DNA of 38,857 nt. Origin: Pseudomonadota bacterium (lineage in GTDB: Bacteria; Pseudomonadota; Gammaproteobacteria; Burkholderiales; Thiobacillaceae). Within the stretch, counting starts at the first letter, position 1, and the number at the start of each line of letters is the position of its first letter. The position numbers and the translations under genes are program-made. Shown here piece after piece: positions 31,161 through 38,857 of this stretch. Location of the stretch: assembly GCA_030690985.1 (NCBI GenBank), contig JAUYFG010000204.1:1-38857 (forward strand). Reading direction: 5' to 3'. The notes under the pieces are model-generated. The model was not told the origin of the DNA. It saw only the letters and a list, made by a program, of their open reading frames with translations, and ran no database searches.

Positions 31161-33911
31161 ATGAACGTCGAACAATTTGCCACTGAACTCAAGGTTGCGC
31201 CGGCACTGCTGGTGGAGCAGTTGCAATCCGCCGGTGTGACGGTCCAGGGAGTCGGCGATGTCCTCTCCGACCATGACAAGTCGCGCTTGCTGGATTACCT
31301 GCGCGGCAAGCATGGCGCCAAAGAGGGCAAGACCAAGATCACGCTGATGCGCAAGCAGACCAGCGAGATCAGGACCGCCGACAGCAGCGGCCGTACCCGC
31401 ACCGTACAGGTGGAAATGCGCAAGAAGCGCACGCTGATCAAGCGAGAAGTGGGGCACGGCGATGCCGCCGCTCAGGACAAGGCCGCAGAAGCGCCGGAAG
31501 AAATGCTGGAGCCGGTGATGTCGGTCGAGGTGGCGGTGGTCGAGACGGCAACGGTTCAGCCGGAGCCGGTGGTGGAAGTGGCGCCCGAGCCTGAAGTGGC
31601 CGAGTTTGCGGTTGCAGCCCCAGTCGAGCTGCCCGTCGAGGTTGTAGCCGAAGCGGCACCGGTCGAGGCAGCCCAGGAAGCCGTCGGCACGGTGGTCGAA
31701 GAGAAAGCCGAACGGCTGGTCATCAGGCGCCCGGTGTCCGTGATCGACGATGCTGAACGCCAGACGCGTGAGCAGGAAGCCAAACGCCACGCCACTTTGC
31801 GTGCCATTCAGGAAGCCGAACACAAGGCCAAGCAGGACCGCGAAGCTGCGCGCCGACAGGCCGATGTGAACGCCAAGGCGGCCCTGGCACGTGGACCGGA
31901 AGTCGCCGCGAAGGCCGCCACCCAAGCGCCCGAAGGCGTTGCCACTCCCGCCGAGGTCAAGCCTGCCGTCAAGCCCGCCGTCAAGCCCAAGGTGGCCAAG
32001 CCCGCCGCCAAGAAAGGCAAGGTTGAGCCGGTCACCGGCAAGCGCCCGGGCCTCAAGACCCGTGGTGCCACGGAGGGTGATGGCTGGCGTTCACGCAAGG
32101 GACGCCACCACAAGAACGAACACGAACAAGCTCAGCAACTGCCTGTGGAGGCGGTGGTGCGTGAGGTGCTGGTCCCGGAAACCATCAGCGTCGCCGATCT
32201 GGCGCACATGATGTCGGTGAAAGCGGCGGAAGTGATCAAGGCGCTCATGAAGATGGGCTCGATGGTCACCATCAACCAGGTGCTGGACCAGGACACCGCC
32301 ATGATATTGGTGGAAGAAATGGGCCATATCGCCAAGCCGGCGCCCGCTGACAGCCCAGAGTCCTATCTGGAAGACGAAGCGTTGGCAAAAGAAGTGGTAC
32401 TCCTGCCGCGCGCCCCGGTGGTGACGGTGATGGGCCACGTCGACCACGGCAAGACCTCATTGCTCGACCGTATACGCAAGGCCCGCGTGGCGGCAGGCGA
32501 AGCGGGTGGCATTACCCAGCATATCGGCGCCTACCACGTGGAAACCTCGAAGGGCATGGTTACCTTCCTCGATACCCCCGGCCACGAAGCGTTTACCGCA
32601 ATGCGTGCACGCGGTGCCAAGGTGACCGACCTGGTGATCCTGGTCGTTGCGGCCGATGACGGCGTCATGCCGCAGACGCGGGAAGCCATCCACCACGCCA
32701 AGGCCGGCAACGTGCCGGTCATCGTCGCGGTCAACAAGATCGACAAGCCGGGTGCCAACCCGGAAAAAATTCGCCAGGAAGTCTCCAACGAAGGCGTAGT
32801 GCCGGAAGCGTGGGGTGGCGATGCCATGTTCGTGGACGTGTCCGCAAAGACCGGCGAAGGCATCGACGCGCTGCTCGATGCCATCCTGCTGCAAGCCGAA
32901 GTGCTGGAACTCAGGGCCCCGGTCGATACCCTGGCCAAGGGGGTGGTCTTGGAGTCGCGCCTGGACAAGGGGCGCGGCCCGGTTGCCACGGTGCTGGTGC
33001 AGTCCGGTACCCTGAAACGGGGTGACATCGTTCTGGCCGGTTCCGCCTTCGGTCGCGTGCGCGCCATGCTGGACGAAGACGGCAAACAGATCACCTCGGC
33101 TGGCCCTTCCATTCCCGTGGAAATTCAAGGGCTTTCCGATGTACCGGGTGCCGGTGTCGATGTGCTGGTGTTGCATGACGAGAAGAAGGCGCGAGAAATC
33201 GCCCTGTTCCGCCAGGGTATGTTCCGTGACGTCAAGCTCGCCAAGAAGCACGCAGCGAAGCTGGAAAATATATTTGAACAAATGGGCGAGGAGGAGGTGA
33301 AGACGCTGCCGTTGATCTTGAAGGCGGACGTCCAGGGCTCTTACGAAGGTCTCGCGCATGCACTGAACAAGCTGTCCACCGACGAGGTGAAGGTCGTTCT
33401 GGTCCACTCCGCAGTCGGTTCGATTTCCGAATCCGACGTCAACCTGGCGATTGCCTCCAAGGCCGTGATCATCGGCTTCAACGTGCGCGCCGATGCCCAG
33501 AGCCGCAAGCTGGCCGAGTCCTCCGGGGTCGATCTCCGCTACTACAACATCATCTATGAAGCCGTGGATGATGTGAAAGCCGCGCTGGGTGGCCTGCTCT
33601 CCCCGGAGAAGAAGGAAAACGCCCTCGGCCTGGCCGAAATCCGCCAGGTGTTCCGTATCACCAAGGTGGGTGCCGTCGCCGGTTGTTTCGTGCTCGAAGG
33701 CCAGTTGAAACGTTCCGCCCGCGTCCGTGTGCTGCGCGATCATGTGGTGGTGCATGACGGCGAACTGGACTCCCTCAAACGCTTCAAGGATGACGTGAAG
33801 GAGGTGAAGGCCGGCTTCGAATGTGGCCTGAACCTGAAGAACTTCAATGACATCCTGGAAGGCGACCAGCTCGAATGCTACGAGGTGGTCGAGGTGGCGA
33901 GAACGCTTTGA
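31161..33911 (+). CDS. infB: Translation initiation factor IF-2
   Basis: GTPase that brings fMet-tRNA to the 30S subunit. The N-terminal IF2_N fold ([17 protein letters not shown]) is followed by an Ala/Glu/Lys/Val-rich linker (about 120-330) and the second IF2_N copy ([20 protein letters not shown]). G1 is GHVDHGKTS (425-433), then DTPGHEAF and NKIDKPG, then domains II-IV. 916 residues is normal for this group. ATG 31161 is 11 bases after nusA. Confidence 0.97.
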   Translation: MNVEQFATELKVAPALLVEQLQSAGVTVQGVGDVLSDHDKSRLLDYLRGKHGAKEGKTKITLMRKQTSEIRTADSSGRTRTVQVEMRKKRTLIKREVGHGDAAAQDKAAEAPEEMLEPVMSVEVAVVETATVQPEPVVEVAPEPEVAEFAVAAPVELPVEVVAEAAPVEAAQEAVGTVVEEKAERLVIRRPVSVIDDAERQTREQEAKRHATLRAIQEAEHKAKQDREAARRQADVNAKAALARGPEVAAKAATQAPEGVATPAEVKPAVKPAVKPKVAKPAAKKGKVEPVTGKRPGLKTRGATEGDGWRSRKGRHHKNEHEQAQQLPVEAVVREVLVPETISVADLAHMMSVKAAEVIKALMKMGSMVTINQVLDQDTAMILVEEMGHIAKPAPADSPESYLEDEALAKEVVLLPRAPVVTVMGHVDHGKTSLLDRIRKARVAAGEAGGITQHIGAYHVETSKGMVTFLDTPGHEAFTAMRARGAKVTDLVILVVAADDGVMPQTREAIHHAKAGNVPVIVAVNKIDKPGANPEKIRQEVSNEGVVPEAWGGDAMFVDVSAKTGEGIDALLDAILLQAEVLELRAPVDTLAKGVVLESRLDKGRGPVATVLVQSGTLKRGDIVLAGSAFGRVRAMLDEDGKQITSAGPSIPVEIQGLSDVPGAGVDVLVLHDEKKAREIALFRQGMFRDVKLAKKHAAKLENIFEQMGEEEVKTLPLILKADVQGSYEGLAHALNKLSTDEVKVVLVHSAVGSISESDVNLAIASKAVIIGFNVRADAQSRKLAESSGVDLRYYNIIYEAVDDVKAALGGLLSPEKKENALGLAEIRQVFRITKVGAVAGCFVLEGQLKRSARVRVLRDHVVVHDGELDSLKRFKDDVKEVKAGFECGLNLKNFNDILEGDQLECYEVVEVARTL

Positions 33912-33920
33912 TGTGCCTGG

Positions 33921-33957
33921 TAGGTTGGGTTAGCGGCTTTATCGCGTAACCCAACAA
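33921..33957. repeat. GTAGGTTGGGTTA hairpin between infB and rbfA
   Basis: The arms TTGGGTTAGCG and CGCGTAACCCAA form a hairpin right after the infB stop. The left edge has the GTAGG foot, but the right edge lacks the matching CCTAC, so this looks like a degenerate member. It occupies most of the 63-base gap. Confidence 0.6.
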
Positions 33958-33974
33958 ACCGCACTCACCTTCCT

Positions 33975-34355
33975 ATGGCCAATCAAAGAAACCACCGCGT
34001 TGCCGAACAGATTCGCCAGGAACTGGCGGATATCCATATGCGCGAGATGAAAGACCCGCGTGTGGTCGGCGTCACTTTCACTGCGGTGGATGTCACCACC
34101 GACCTGGAACATGCCAAGGTCTGGTTCACCGTGTTCAGCGGCGACCATGACGCCGCGCGCAAGGGCTTGGGCAGCGCCGCTGGTTTTCTGCGCAGCGAAC
34201 TGGCAAAACGCATGACCCTGCGCACCGTGCCCAAACTCACTTTTGTCTATGACGCCTCGGTGGAACGCGGCGCCCATTTGTCCGAACTCATCGACAAGGC
34301 CGTGGCGGAAGACCGCAAACATCATCAGGACGATGAGCCAGGCAACGACAGTTGA
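33975..34355 (+). CDS. rbfA: Ribosome-binding factor A
   Basis: Single KH-like domain protein for late 30S maturation and cold adaptation. RNHRVAEQIRQELADI, DPRVVGVTFTAVDVT and LTFVYDASVERG match RbfA. 126 residues. Its stop overlaps the TTG proposed for truB. Confidence 0.95.
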   Translation: MANQRNHRVAEQIRQELADIHMREMKDPRVVGVTFTAVDVTTDLEHAKVWFTVFSGDHDAARKGLGSAAGFLRSELAKRMTLRTVPKLTFVYDASVERGAHLSELIDKAVAEDRKHHQDDEPGNDS

Positions 34356-35344
34356 CAGCGCGTTTGTTCTCGAAAAACAGCATGGTTGACGATCACGGTG
34401 CCTTGGTCAGCACTCCGCGCCCAGCGGCACCTGCTGCTTCTCGGGCGAACAAAATCGTCAAGCGCGCCATTTCCGGCGTGTTGTTGCTCGACAAGGTAGC
34501 CGGCTTCACCTCCAACGCCGCTCTGCAGAAAGCCAAGTGGCTATACCGCGCGCAAAAGGCCGGCCATACCGGCACCCTCGACCCCTTCGCCACCGGCCTG
34601 TTGCCGCTGTGCCTGGGCGAAGCCACCAAGTTTTCGCAATTCCTGCTCGATGCCGACAAGGTTTATCGCGCCGAAATCCGCTTCGGCATCCGCACCTCCA
34701 GCGGCGACCTGGACGGCGAGGTGATCGCCGAACGGCCGGTCACTTTCGACGCAGCGGCGCTACACCAGGCGCTGGAGCGCTTCCGAGGCGAAATCGAACA
34801 AGTACCGCCGATGCACTCCGCCCTCAAGCATGCCGGTCGGCCGCTTTACGAATACGCGCGGCAGGGCATCGAGATCGAGCGGGCGGCGCGCCGTGTGACG
34901 GTGTATGGCCTGGAGATGGAAAGCTTCGACGGCACTCATGCCAGCCTGCGTGTACACAGCAGCAAAGGTTTCTATGTGCGCGCGCTCGCGGACGACCTGG
35001 GTGAAGTCCTTGGCTGCGGTGGACATCTGGTCGGGCTCGACCGCCTGCAGGTCGGCCCCTACCTTCTGGATGACGCAATCAGCCTGGAAACCCTGGCGGA
35101 CCTCACTGAAGAAGAGCGCGACGCCCGTTTGCTGCCCGCCGACAATCTCACCCTCGATCTGCCGCGCATCGACCTCGATCTCGAAGCCGCCTGGCAGATC
35201 AGCCACGGCCAAGCCATCTGGCGCGCCGGTTTGCAGGTCGGGGAGCTGCTTCGTCTCTATGCCCCGGATGGCCACTTTCTTGGGGTGGCGGAAGTCGATC
35301 AAGACGGTAAAGCCGCGCCGAAGCGCCTGATTTCCAGTGAATGA
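34352..35344 (+). CDS. truB: tRNA pseudouridine-55 synthase
   Basis: Makes pseudouridine 55 in the T-loop of tRNAs. The catalytic Asp is in [16 protein letters not shown] (residue 77 counting from TTG 34352). [14 protein letters not shown] and the Tyr/Arg motif [14 protein letters not shown] are present. The C-terminal part ([17 protein letters not shown]) is a PUA-like domain. The start is uncertain: TTG 34352 would overlap the rbfA stop, and ATG 34382 ten codons later is equally plausible. About 320-330 residues. Confidence 0.94.
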   Translation: MTARLFSKNSMVDDHGALVSTPRPAAPAASRANKIVKRAISGVLLLDKVAGFTSNAALQKAKWLYRAQKAGHTGTLDPFATGLLPLCLGEATKFSQFLLDADKVYRAEIRFGIRTSSGDLDGEVIAERPVTFDAAALHQALERFRGEIEQVPPMHSALKHAGRPLYEYARQGIEIERAARRVTVYGLEMESFDGTHASLRVHSSKGFYVRALADDLGEVLGCGGHLVGLDRLQVGPYLLDDAISLETLADLTEEERDARLLPADNLTLDLPRIDLDLEAAWQISHGQAIWRAGLQVGELLRLYAPDGHFLGVAEVDQDGKAAPKRLISSE

Positions 35345-35350
35345 AGCAGG

Positions 35351-35380
35351 CCACGGGGCAAATGACTGTTTGCCCCGTGG
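35351..35380. terminator. 12-bp perfect hairpin after truB
   Basis: CCACGGGGCAAA and its perfect complement flank a TGACTG loop, starting 7 bases after the truB stop. No T-tract follows, so it may be a Rho-independent terminator remnant, an RNase barrier, or a processing site between truB and rpsO. Confidence 0.5.
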
Positions 35381-35430
35381 AATACAAGTGCGCAATACCT
35401 CCATATCCCGTTCTCAGCCCCATGAATTGC

Positions 35431-35460
35431 TTGAGAAATTCCTTGTCCCGCGCGTAGAAT
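35431..35460 (+). promoter_or_regulatory. Promoter of rpsO
   Basis: TTGAGA (35431-35436) and TAGAAT (35455-35460) with an 18-base spacer; transcription would start near 35467 and leave about 20 bases before ATG 35487, including GGAG (35475-35478). Confidence 0.65.
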
Positions 35461-35486
35461 GCGCGTTTTTCGTTGGAGTAGCCAAG

Positions 35487-35756
35487 ATGGCCGTCACCAC
35501 CCCTCAGAAAGCCCAGATCGTCGAAGACTATCAGCGCGCCGCCGCCGATACCGGCTCCCCGGAAGTTCAAGTTGCGCTGCTTACCGCTCGCATCAACGAC
35601 CTGACCGGTCACTTCAAAACCCATGCCAAGGATCACCATTCCCGCCGTGGTCTGCTCAAGATGGTCAGCCGTCGTCGCCGTCTGCTGGACTACCTCAAGT
35701 CCCAGAACGCCGACGGCTACACCAATCTGATCAAGCGCCTTGGTTTGCGTAAATAA
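35487..35756 (+). CDS. rpsO: 30S ribosomal protein S15
   Basis: Primary 16S rRNA-binding protein of the platform. [40 protein letters not shown] and the ending RLGLRK are S15 hallmarks. I use ATG 35487 (89 residues, the family size), because the open frame further upstream runs through the promoter and has no S15 content. pnp follows 68 bases on, the classical rpsO-pnp pair. Confidence 0.97.
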   Translation: MAVTTPQKAQIVEDYQRAAADTGSPEVQVALLTARINDLTGHFKTHAKDHHSRRGLLKMVSRRRRLLDYLKSQNADGYTNLIKRLGLRK

Positions 35757-35824
35757 GTCAGCGTAAGTAAGCGATTTCACTGGTCGACAGCGTCCAGAAA
35801 CAGCAATTAAAGGAAGAAGTCAGC

Positions 35825-37957
35825 GTGAATCCGGTCAAGAAAACATTTCAATACGGTCGCCATCAAGTCACCCTGGAAACCGGCGAGATTGCTCGCCAAG
35901 CCGACGGTGCCGTGATTGTCAACATGGACGACACCGTGGTGCTGGTCACCGTGGTGGCGAAAAACGAAGTGAAACCGGGCCAGGATTTCTTCCCGCTGAC
36001 TGTCGATTACCAGGAAAAAACCTATGCGGTGGGCCGCATTCCCGGCGGTTTCCTGAAGCGCGAATCACGTCCCTCGGAAAAGGAAACGCTGGTTTCCCGC
36101 CTGATCGACCGCCCCATTCGCCCGCTGTTTCCCGATGGCTTCTTCAATGAAGTGCAGGTCATCGCCACGGTGATGTCCAGCAACCCGGAAGTCGACTCCG
36201 ACATTCCCGCGCTGATCGGCGCCTCCGCCGCCCTGGCATTGTCCGGTTTGCCGTTCGACGGCCCCGTGGGCGCTGCCCGCGTCGGCTACATCGACGGCCA
36301 GTATGTGCTGAACCCGACCACGGCCGAATTGCTGACTTCCAAGCTGAATCTGGTGGTGGCCGGTACTGAAAGCGCGGTACTGATGGTCGAGTCGGAAGCC
36401 GACCAGTTGTCGGAAGAAGTGATGCTCGGCGCCGTGGTGTTTGGCCATGAGCAGATGCAGGCTGCAATCGACGCGATCAACGATCTCACCGACGAAGCCG
36501 GCAAGGATGCCTGGGACTGGACCGCGCCGGTAACCGACGCCGCCCTGCTCGAAAAGATGAGTGGCCTGTGCGCCGACGCCTTGTCTGCCGCCTACTCGAT
36601 CAAGCAGAAGCAGGCGCGCGTGACGGAAGTCGATGCCATCCGCAGCCGGGTTTATGCCGAGTTGATTGGTGCGGATATGGATACCACCCAGATCAACATC
36701 ATCAAGGATCTGTTCCACACGCTCGAAGCCCGCGTGGTGCGTAGTCGCATCCTGGCCGGTGAGCCGCGTATCGACGGCCGCGACACCCGTACCGTGCGCC
36801 CCATCAGCATCCGCACCGGTGTCATGCCGCGCACCCACGGTTCCGCGCTGTTCACCCGTGGCGAGACCCAGGCCCTGGTGGTTGCCACCCTGGGTACCGG
36901 CCGTGACGAGCAGAAAGTGGAGTCCCTCACCGGTACCTTCAGCGACCACTTCATGCTGCACTACAACATGCCTCCCTACGCCACCGGTGAAACCGGCCGC
37001 GTGGGCAGCCCGAAGCGCCGCGAAATCGGCCACGGCCGTCTCGCCAAGCGCGCTCTGACCGCTTGCCTGCCGACCAAGGAAGACTTCGGCTACACCATCC
37101 GGGTGGTGTCCGAGATCACCGAATCCAATGGTTCCTCCTCGATGGCCTCCGTCTGTGGCGGCAGCCTGGCGATGATGGACGCCGGCGTGCCCTTGAAGGA
37201 CCACGTTGCCGGCATCGCCATGGGCCTGATCAAGGAAGGCAACCGTTTTGCCGTGCTGACCGACATCCTCGGCGACGAAGATCACTTGGGCGACATGGAC
37301 TTCAAGGTTGCCGGCACCAAGAACGGCATTACTGCCTTGCAGATGGACATCAAGATCCAGGGCATCACCAAGGAAATCATGCAGGTTGCCCTGAGCCAGG
37401 CGAGCGAAGCCCGTTTGCATATCCTGGAGCAGATGGAGCAGGCCGTGAGTGGCCCGCGCGTCGAGATGAGTGCCTACGCACCGCGCATCATCACCATGAA
37501 GATCAATCCGGAGAAAATCCGTGATGTGATCGGCAAGGGTGGCGCCGTCATTCGCGCGCTGACTGAAGAGACCGGCACGCAGATCGACATCGACGAGAGC
37601 GGCACCATCAAGATCGCCTGCACCACCACGGAATCCGGTGAGTTGGCGCGCAAGAAGATCGAGGACATCACCGCCGAGGTCGAAGTGGGTCGCACCTACG
37701 ACGGCACCGTGCTGAAGATTCTCGACTTCGGTGCCATCGTCAACGTGCTGCCGGGCAAGGACGGCCTGCTGCATATCTCCCAGATCGCCCACCAGCGTGT
37801 CAACGCCGTCACCGACTTCCTCAAGGAAGGCCAGGCCATTCAGGTCAAGGTGCTGGAAACCGACGAGAAAGGCCGGATGCGCCTGTCCATGAAGGCCCTG
37901 ATCGAGGTGCCCGTCCCGCAGGCGCCGACCGAGCCGGCCGCGCCCGCCGCCGAGTAA
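35825..37957 (+). CDS. pnp: Polyribonucleotide nucleotidyltransferase (PNPase)
   Basis: 3'-5' phosphorolytic exoribonuclease of the degradosome. Two RNase PH domains (about 1-220 and 310-545; [34 protein letters not shown]) are followed by KH (about 555-615; [20 protein letters not shown]) and S1 (about 622-690; [18 protein letters not shown]). 710 residues. The start is GTG 35825 with AAAGGAAGAAG upstream. The rpsO-pnp gap (68 bases) is where E. coli has its RNase III autoregulatory hairpin; I do not see an obvious stem here. Confidence 0.97.
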   Translation: MNPVKKTFQYGRHQVTLETGEIARQADGAVIVNMDDTVVLVTVVAKNEVKPGQDFFPLTVDYQEKTYAVGRIPGGFLKRESRPSEKETLVSRLIDRPIRPLFPDGFFNEVQVIATVMSSNPEVDSDIPALIGASAALALSGLPFDGPVGAARVGYIDGQYVLNPTTAELLTSKLNLVVAGTESAVLMVESEADQLSEEVMLGAVVFGHEQMQAAIDAINDLTDEAGKDAWDWTAPVTDAALLEKMSGLCADALSAAYSIKQKQARVTEVDAIRSRVYAELIGADMDTTQINIIKDLFHTLEARVVRSRILAGEPRIDGRDTRTVRPISIRTGVMPRTHGSALFTRGETQALVVATLGTGRDEQKVESLTGTFSDHFMLHYNMPPYATGETGRVGSPKRREIGHGRLAKRALTACLPTKEDFGYTIRVVSEITESNGSSSMASVCGGSLAMMDAGVPLKDHVAGIAMGLIKEGNRFAVLTDILGDEDHLGDMDFKVAGTKNGITALQMDIKIQGITKEIMQVALSQASEARLHILEQMEQAVSGPRVEMSAYAPRIITMKINPEKIRDVIGKGGAVIRALTEETGTQIDIDESGTIKIACTTTESGELARKKIEDITAEVEVGRTYDGTVLKILDFGAIVNVLPGKDGLLHISQIAHQRVNAVTDFLKEGQAIQVKVLETDEKGRMRLSMKALIEVPVPQAPTEPAAPAAE

Positions 37958-37968
37958 TCAGTGAGGAC

Positions 37969-38000
37969 AAGAAAAAGCGGCCTGCGGGCCGCTTTTTCTT
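37969..38000 (+). terminator. Strong Rho-independent terminator after pnp
   Basis: A perfect 14-bp stem (37969-37982 with 37987-38000) around TGCG. It has A-runs on the left and T-runs on the right, so it can work in both directions. It ends the rimP-to-pnp block. Confidence 0.92.
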
Positions 38001-38020
38001 GGTGATTTCGTGTGGTGATG

Positions 38021-38095
38021 CGTAGGTTGGGCACAGCGAAGCGTGCCCAACAAATCGCCGCGATGTTGGGCACGCTTCGCTTTGCCCAACCTACG
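38021..38095. repeat. GTAGGTTGGGC REP hairpin
   Basis: The 32-bp arms (38021-38052 and 38064-38095) differ at one position and begin CGTAGGTTGGGCA. It is the second copy of the family seen at 26611-26685. Confidence 0.85.
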
Positions 38096-38127
38096 TCGCT
38101 ACAGGCGATGCATCGGCAGTGTGCCGA

Positions 38128-38604
38128 TCAGTTCGCGCCGATCAAATCCAGGAACCCCTGCCACCAGCGCTTGCGGTTTTGCGGAACCAGGTGGCTGGGG
38201 GCCAGGTCGGAAGGCGGCAATTTCGACATCACCCAGCCGGGCAGGATGCGGTGTTTGCTGGAACCGCACGACGTCCCCAGATGGTTGGGGTCGTAGATTT
38301 TGATCAGGTTGGGATTCTCGACATCGTCGGCGTAGACGATGCCGCAGTAGTCCTCGTGGTGCTCCCGGTGCAGCAGGGCATCGATCTCGCGGGTGAAGGC
38401 GGCGACATGTTCCGCATCGGCGGGTTCGTTTGGGCGTTCCTCGCCGAGGGCGTAGAGATACCAGCCGGCTCCCGTGTCCAGGCGCTCCCAGAAGGCGGTG
38501 AGTTGTTGCCAGGAGAGCAGGCTGTAGAGCGTCCCGTCGAACAGTCGGTCGAACTCGGAGGGTTGGGCAGTGAGCTGGGCGTTGGTCTGCGCGTTGGCCT
38601 GCAT
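38128..38604 (-). CDS. Hypothetical protein
   Basis: I do not recognise the family. The 158-residue soluble protein has a Gln/Asn/Ala-rich N-terminus, then a Trp/Tyr-rich body (FWERLDTGAGWYLYALGEE) and a DYCGIVYADDVENPNLIKIY segment, followed by GTSCGSSKH. No signal peptide or membrane helix. Evenly GC-rich codon use and a fair ribosome site (CTGAGGG) support it as real, and ORFs on the opposite strand look like shadows. It is convergent with pnp across the terminator. Confidence 0.75.
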   Translation of the reverse strand: MQANAQTNAQLTAQPSEFDRLFDGTLYSLLSWQQLTAFWERLDTGAGWYLYALGEERPNEPADAEHVAAFTREIDALLHREHHEDYCGIVYADDVENPNLIKIYDPNHLGTSCGSSKHRILPGWVMSKLPPSDLAPSHLVPQNRKRWWQGFLDLIGAN

Positions 38605-38678
38605 GTGGCGCCCTCAGGGCAAAAAAGAGCGCGGATTGTAACTGGTCATGGCCGATTGGCCGCCCCGTGTCCATGAAA

Positions 38679-38757
38679 CGTAGGATGTGGTGAGCGATAG
38701 CGAACCGCATCAGGCAGCCGGGTCGATGCGGTTCGCTATCGCTCACCACATCCTACG
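38679..38757. repeat. GTAGGATGTGG REP hairpin, perfect 32-bp arms
   Basis: Inverted repeats 38679-38710 and 38726-38757 are perfect over 32 bp, with a 15-base loop. The foot is CGTAGG/CCTACG. The stem differs from the TTGGGC family but the ends are alike. Confidence 0.9.
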
Positions 38758-38832
38758 CAGGGCTTCGATGCTGGTTGTTTCATCGTAACTGTCCGCCTCA
38801 TTTTGAAAAATCAGTAAATTCAAGGAATTGCC

Positions 38833-38857
38833 ATGCTTAAAGCACTCTTGTTCGACG
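38833..38857 (+). CDS. Start of a probable HAD-family hydrolase (partial)
   Basis: Only eight codons are inside the window: ATG 38833 reads MLKALLFD, the usual beginning of HAD phosphatases of the phosphoglycolate phosphatase type, where the last Asp is the nucleophile. AAGGA lies about 7 bases upstream. The rest is beyond the edge, so this is a motif-based guess. Confidence 0.5.

Noticed and set aside
35337-35486. 50-residue extension of S15
   Set aside because: It runs through the hairpin after truB and the rpsO promoter and has no S15 similarity.
36065-37792. 575-codon minus-strand frame over pnp
   Set aside because: Shadow of PNPase; composition and absence of motifs argue against a gene.
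38099-38749. 216-codon minus frame overlapping the last hypothetical gene
   Set aside because: It spans the perfect 32-bp hairpin and is Arg/Pro-rich, a shadow of the 158-residue gene in another frame.

Overview
The window looks like chromosomal DNA of a GC-rich betaproteobacterium. The biotin operon layout (bioB-F-H-C-D), the Rrf2-SCO1-cbb3 oxidase block, the rimP-nusA-infB-rbfA-truB-rpsO-pnp block, a PEP-CTERM protein and many short palindromic repeats all fit that group. Order-level placement (for example Rhodocyclales or Nitrosomonadales) is not settled by what I can see.

Left part (1-15832, all + strand), accessory. The window opens in what looks like the 3' end of a transposase that runs into a PEP-CTERM gene with no visible signal peptide. 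Next comes a five-gene set in the order known from actinobacterial enediyne clusters: DUF1702 (UnbL/E3), an FG-GAP/ASPIC protein (UnbV/E4), an RnfD-like membrane protein (UnbU/E5), a 1953-residue iterative PKS with KS-AT-ACP-KR-DH-PPTase (PksE), and a hotdog thioesterase (TebC/E10). After a small AT-richer orphan gene follows a trans-envelope set: a LolD/MacB-type ATPase, an FtsX-type permease, a periplasmic LolA-like lipoprotein-sorting protein and an outer-membrane beta-barrel. My reading is one locus that makes a PKS-derived polyene or enediyne-like lipid and moves it to or through the outer membrane. No warhead-tailoring or self-resistance gene is visible, so a polyene end product is at least as likely as a true enediyne.

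Middle (15833-29115), housekeeping and respiration. comF is on the minus strand. Divergent from it is a small membrane-protein gene overlapping bioB, then bioF, bioH, bioC and bioD, which overlap or nearly overlap. bioF carries an in-frame palindromic repeat insertion. An Rrf2 regulator with an Fe-S type cysteine pattern precedes an SCO1 lipoprotein, then ccoN-ccoO-ccoQ-ccoP (cbb3 oxidase; ccoQ is only 56 residues), a strong terminator, ccoG, and a membrane protein with a possible FixH-like C-terminus.

Right part (29116-38857), information processing. rimP-nusA-infB-rbfA-truB form a compact operon. rpsO has its own promoter, pnp follows, and the unit ends at a 14-bp-stem terminator. Beyond it are a conserved-looking hypothetical gene on the minus strand and the first codons of a probable HAD-family hydrolase at the edge.

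Across the window many intergenic gaps, and one coding region, hold GTAG...CTAC-bounded hairpins of several unrelated stem sequences. This is the architecture expected of REP elements mobilised by RAYT transposases, and two of them sit inside larger MITE-like elements.
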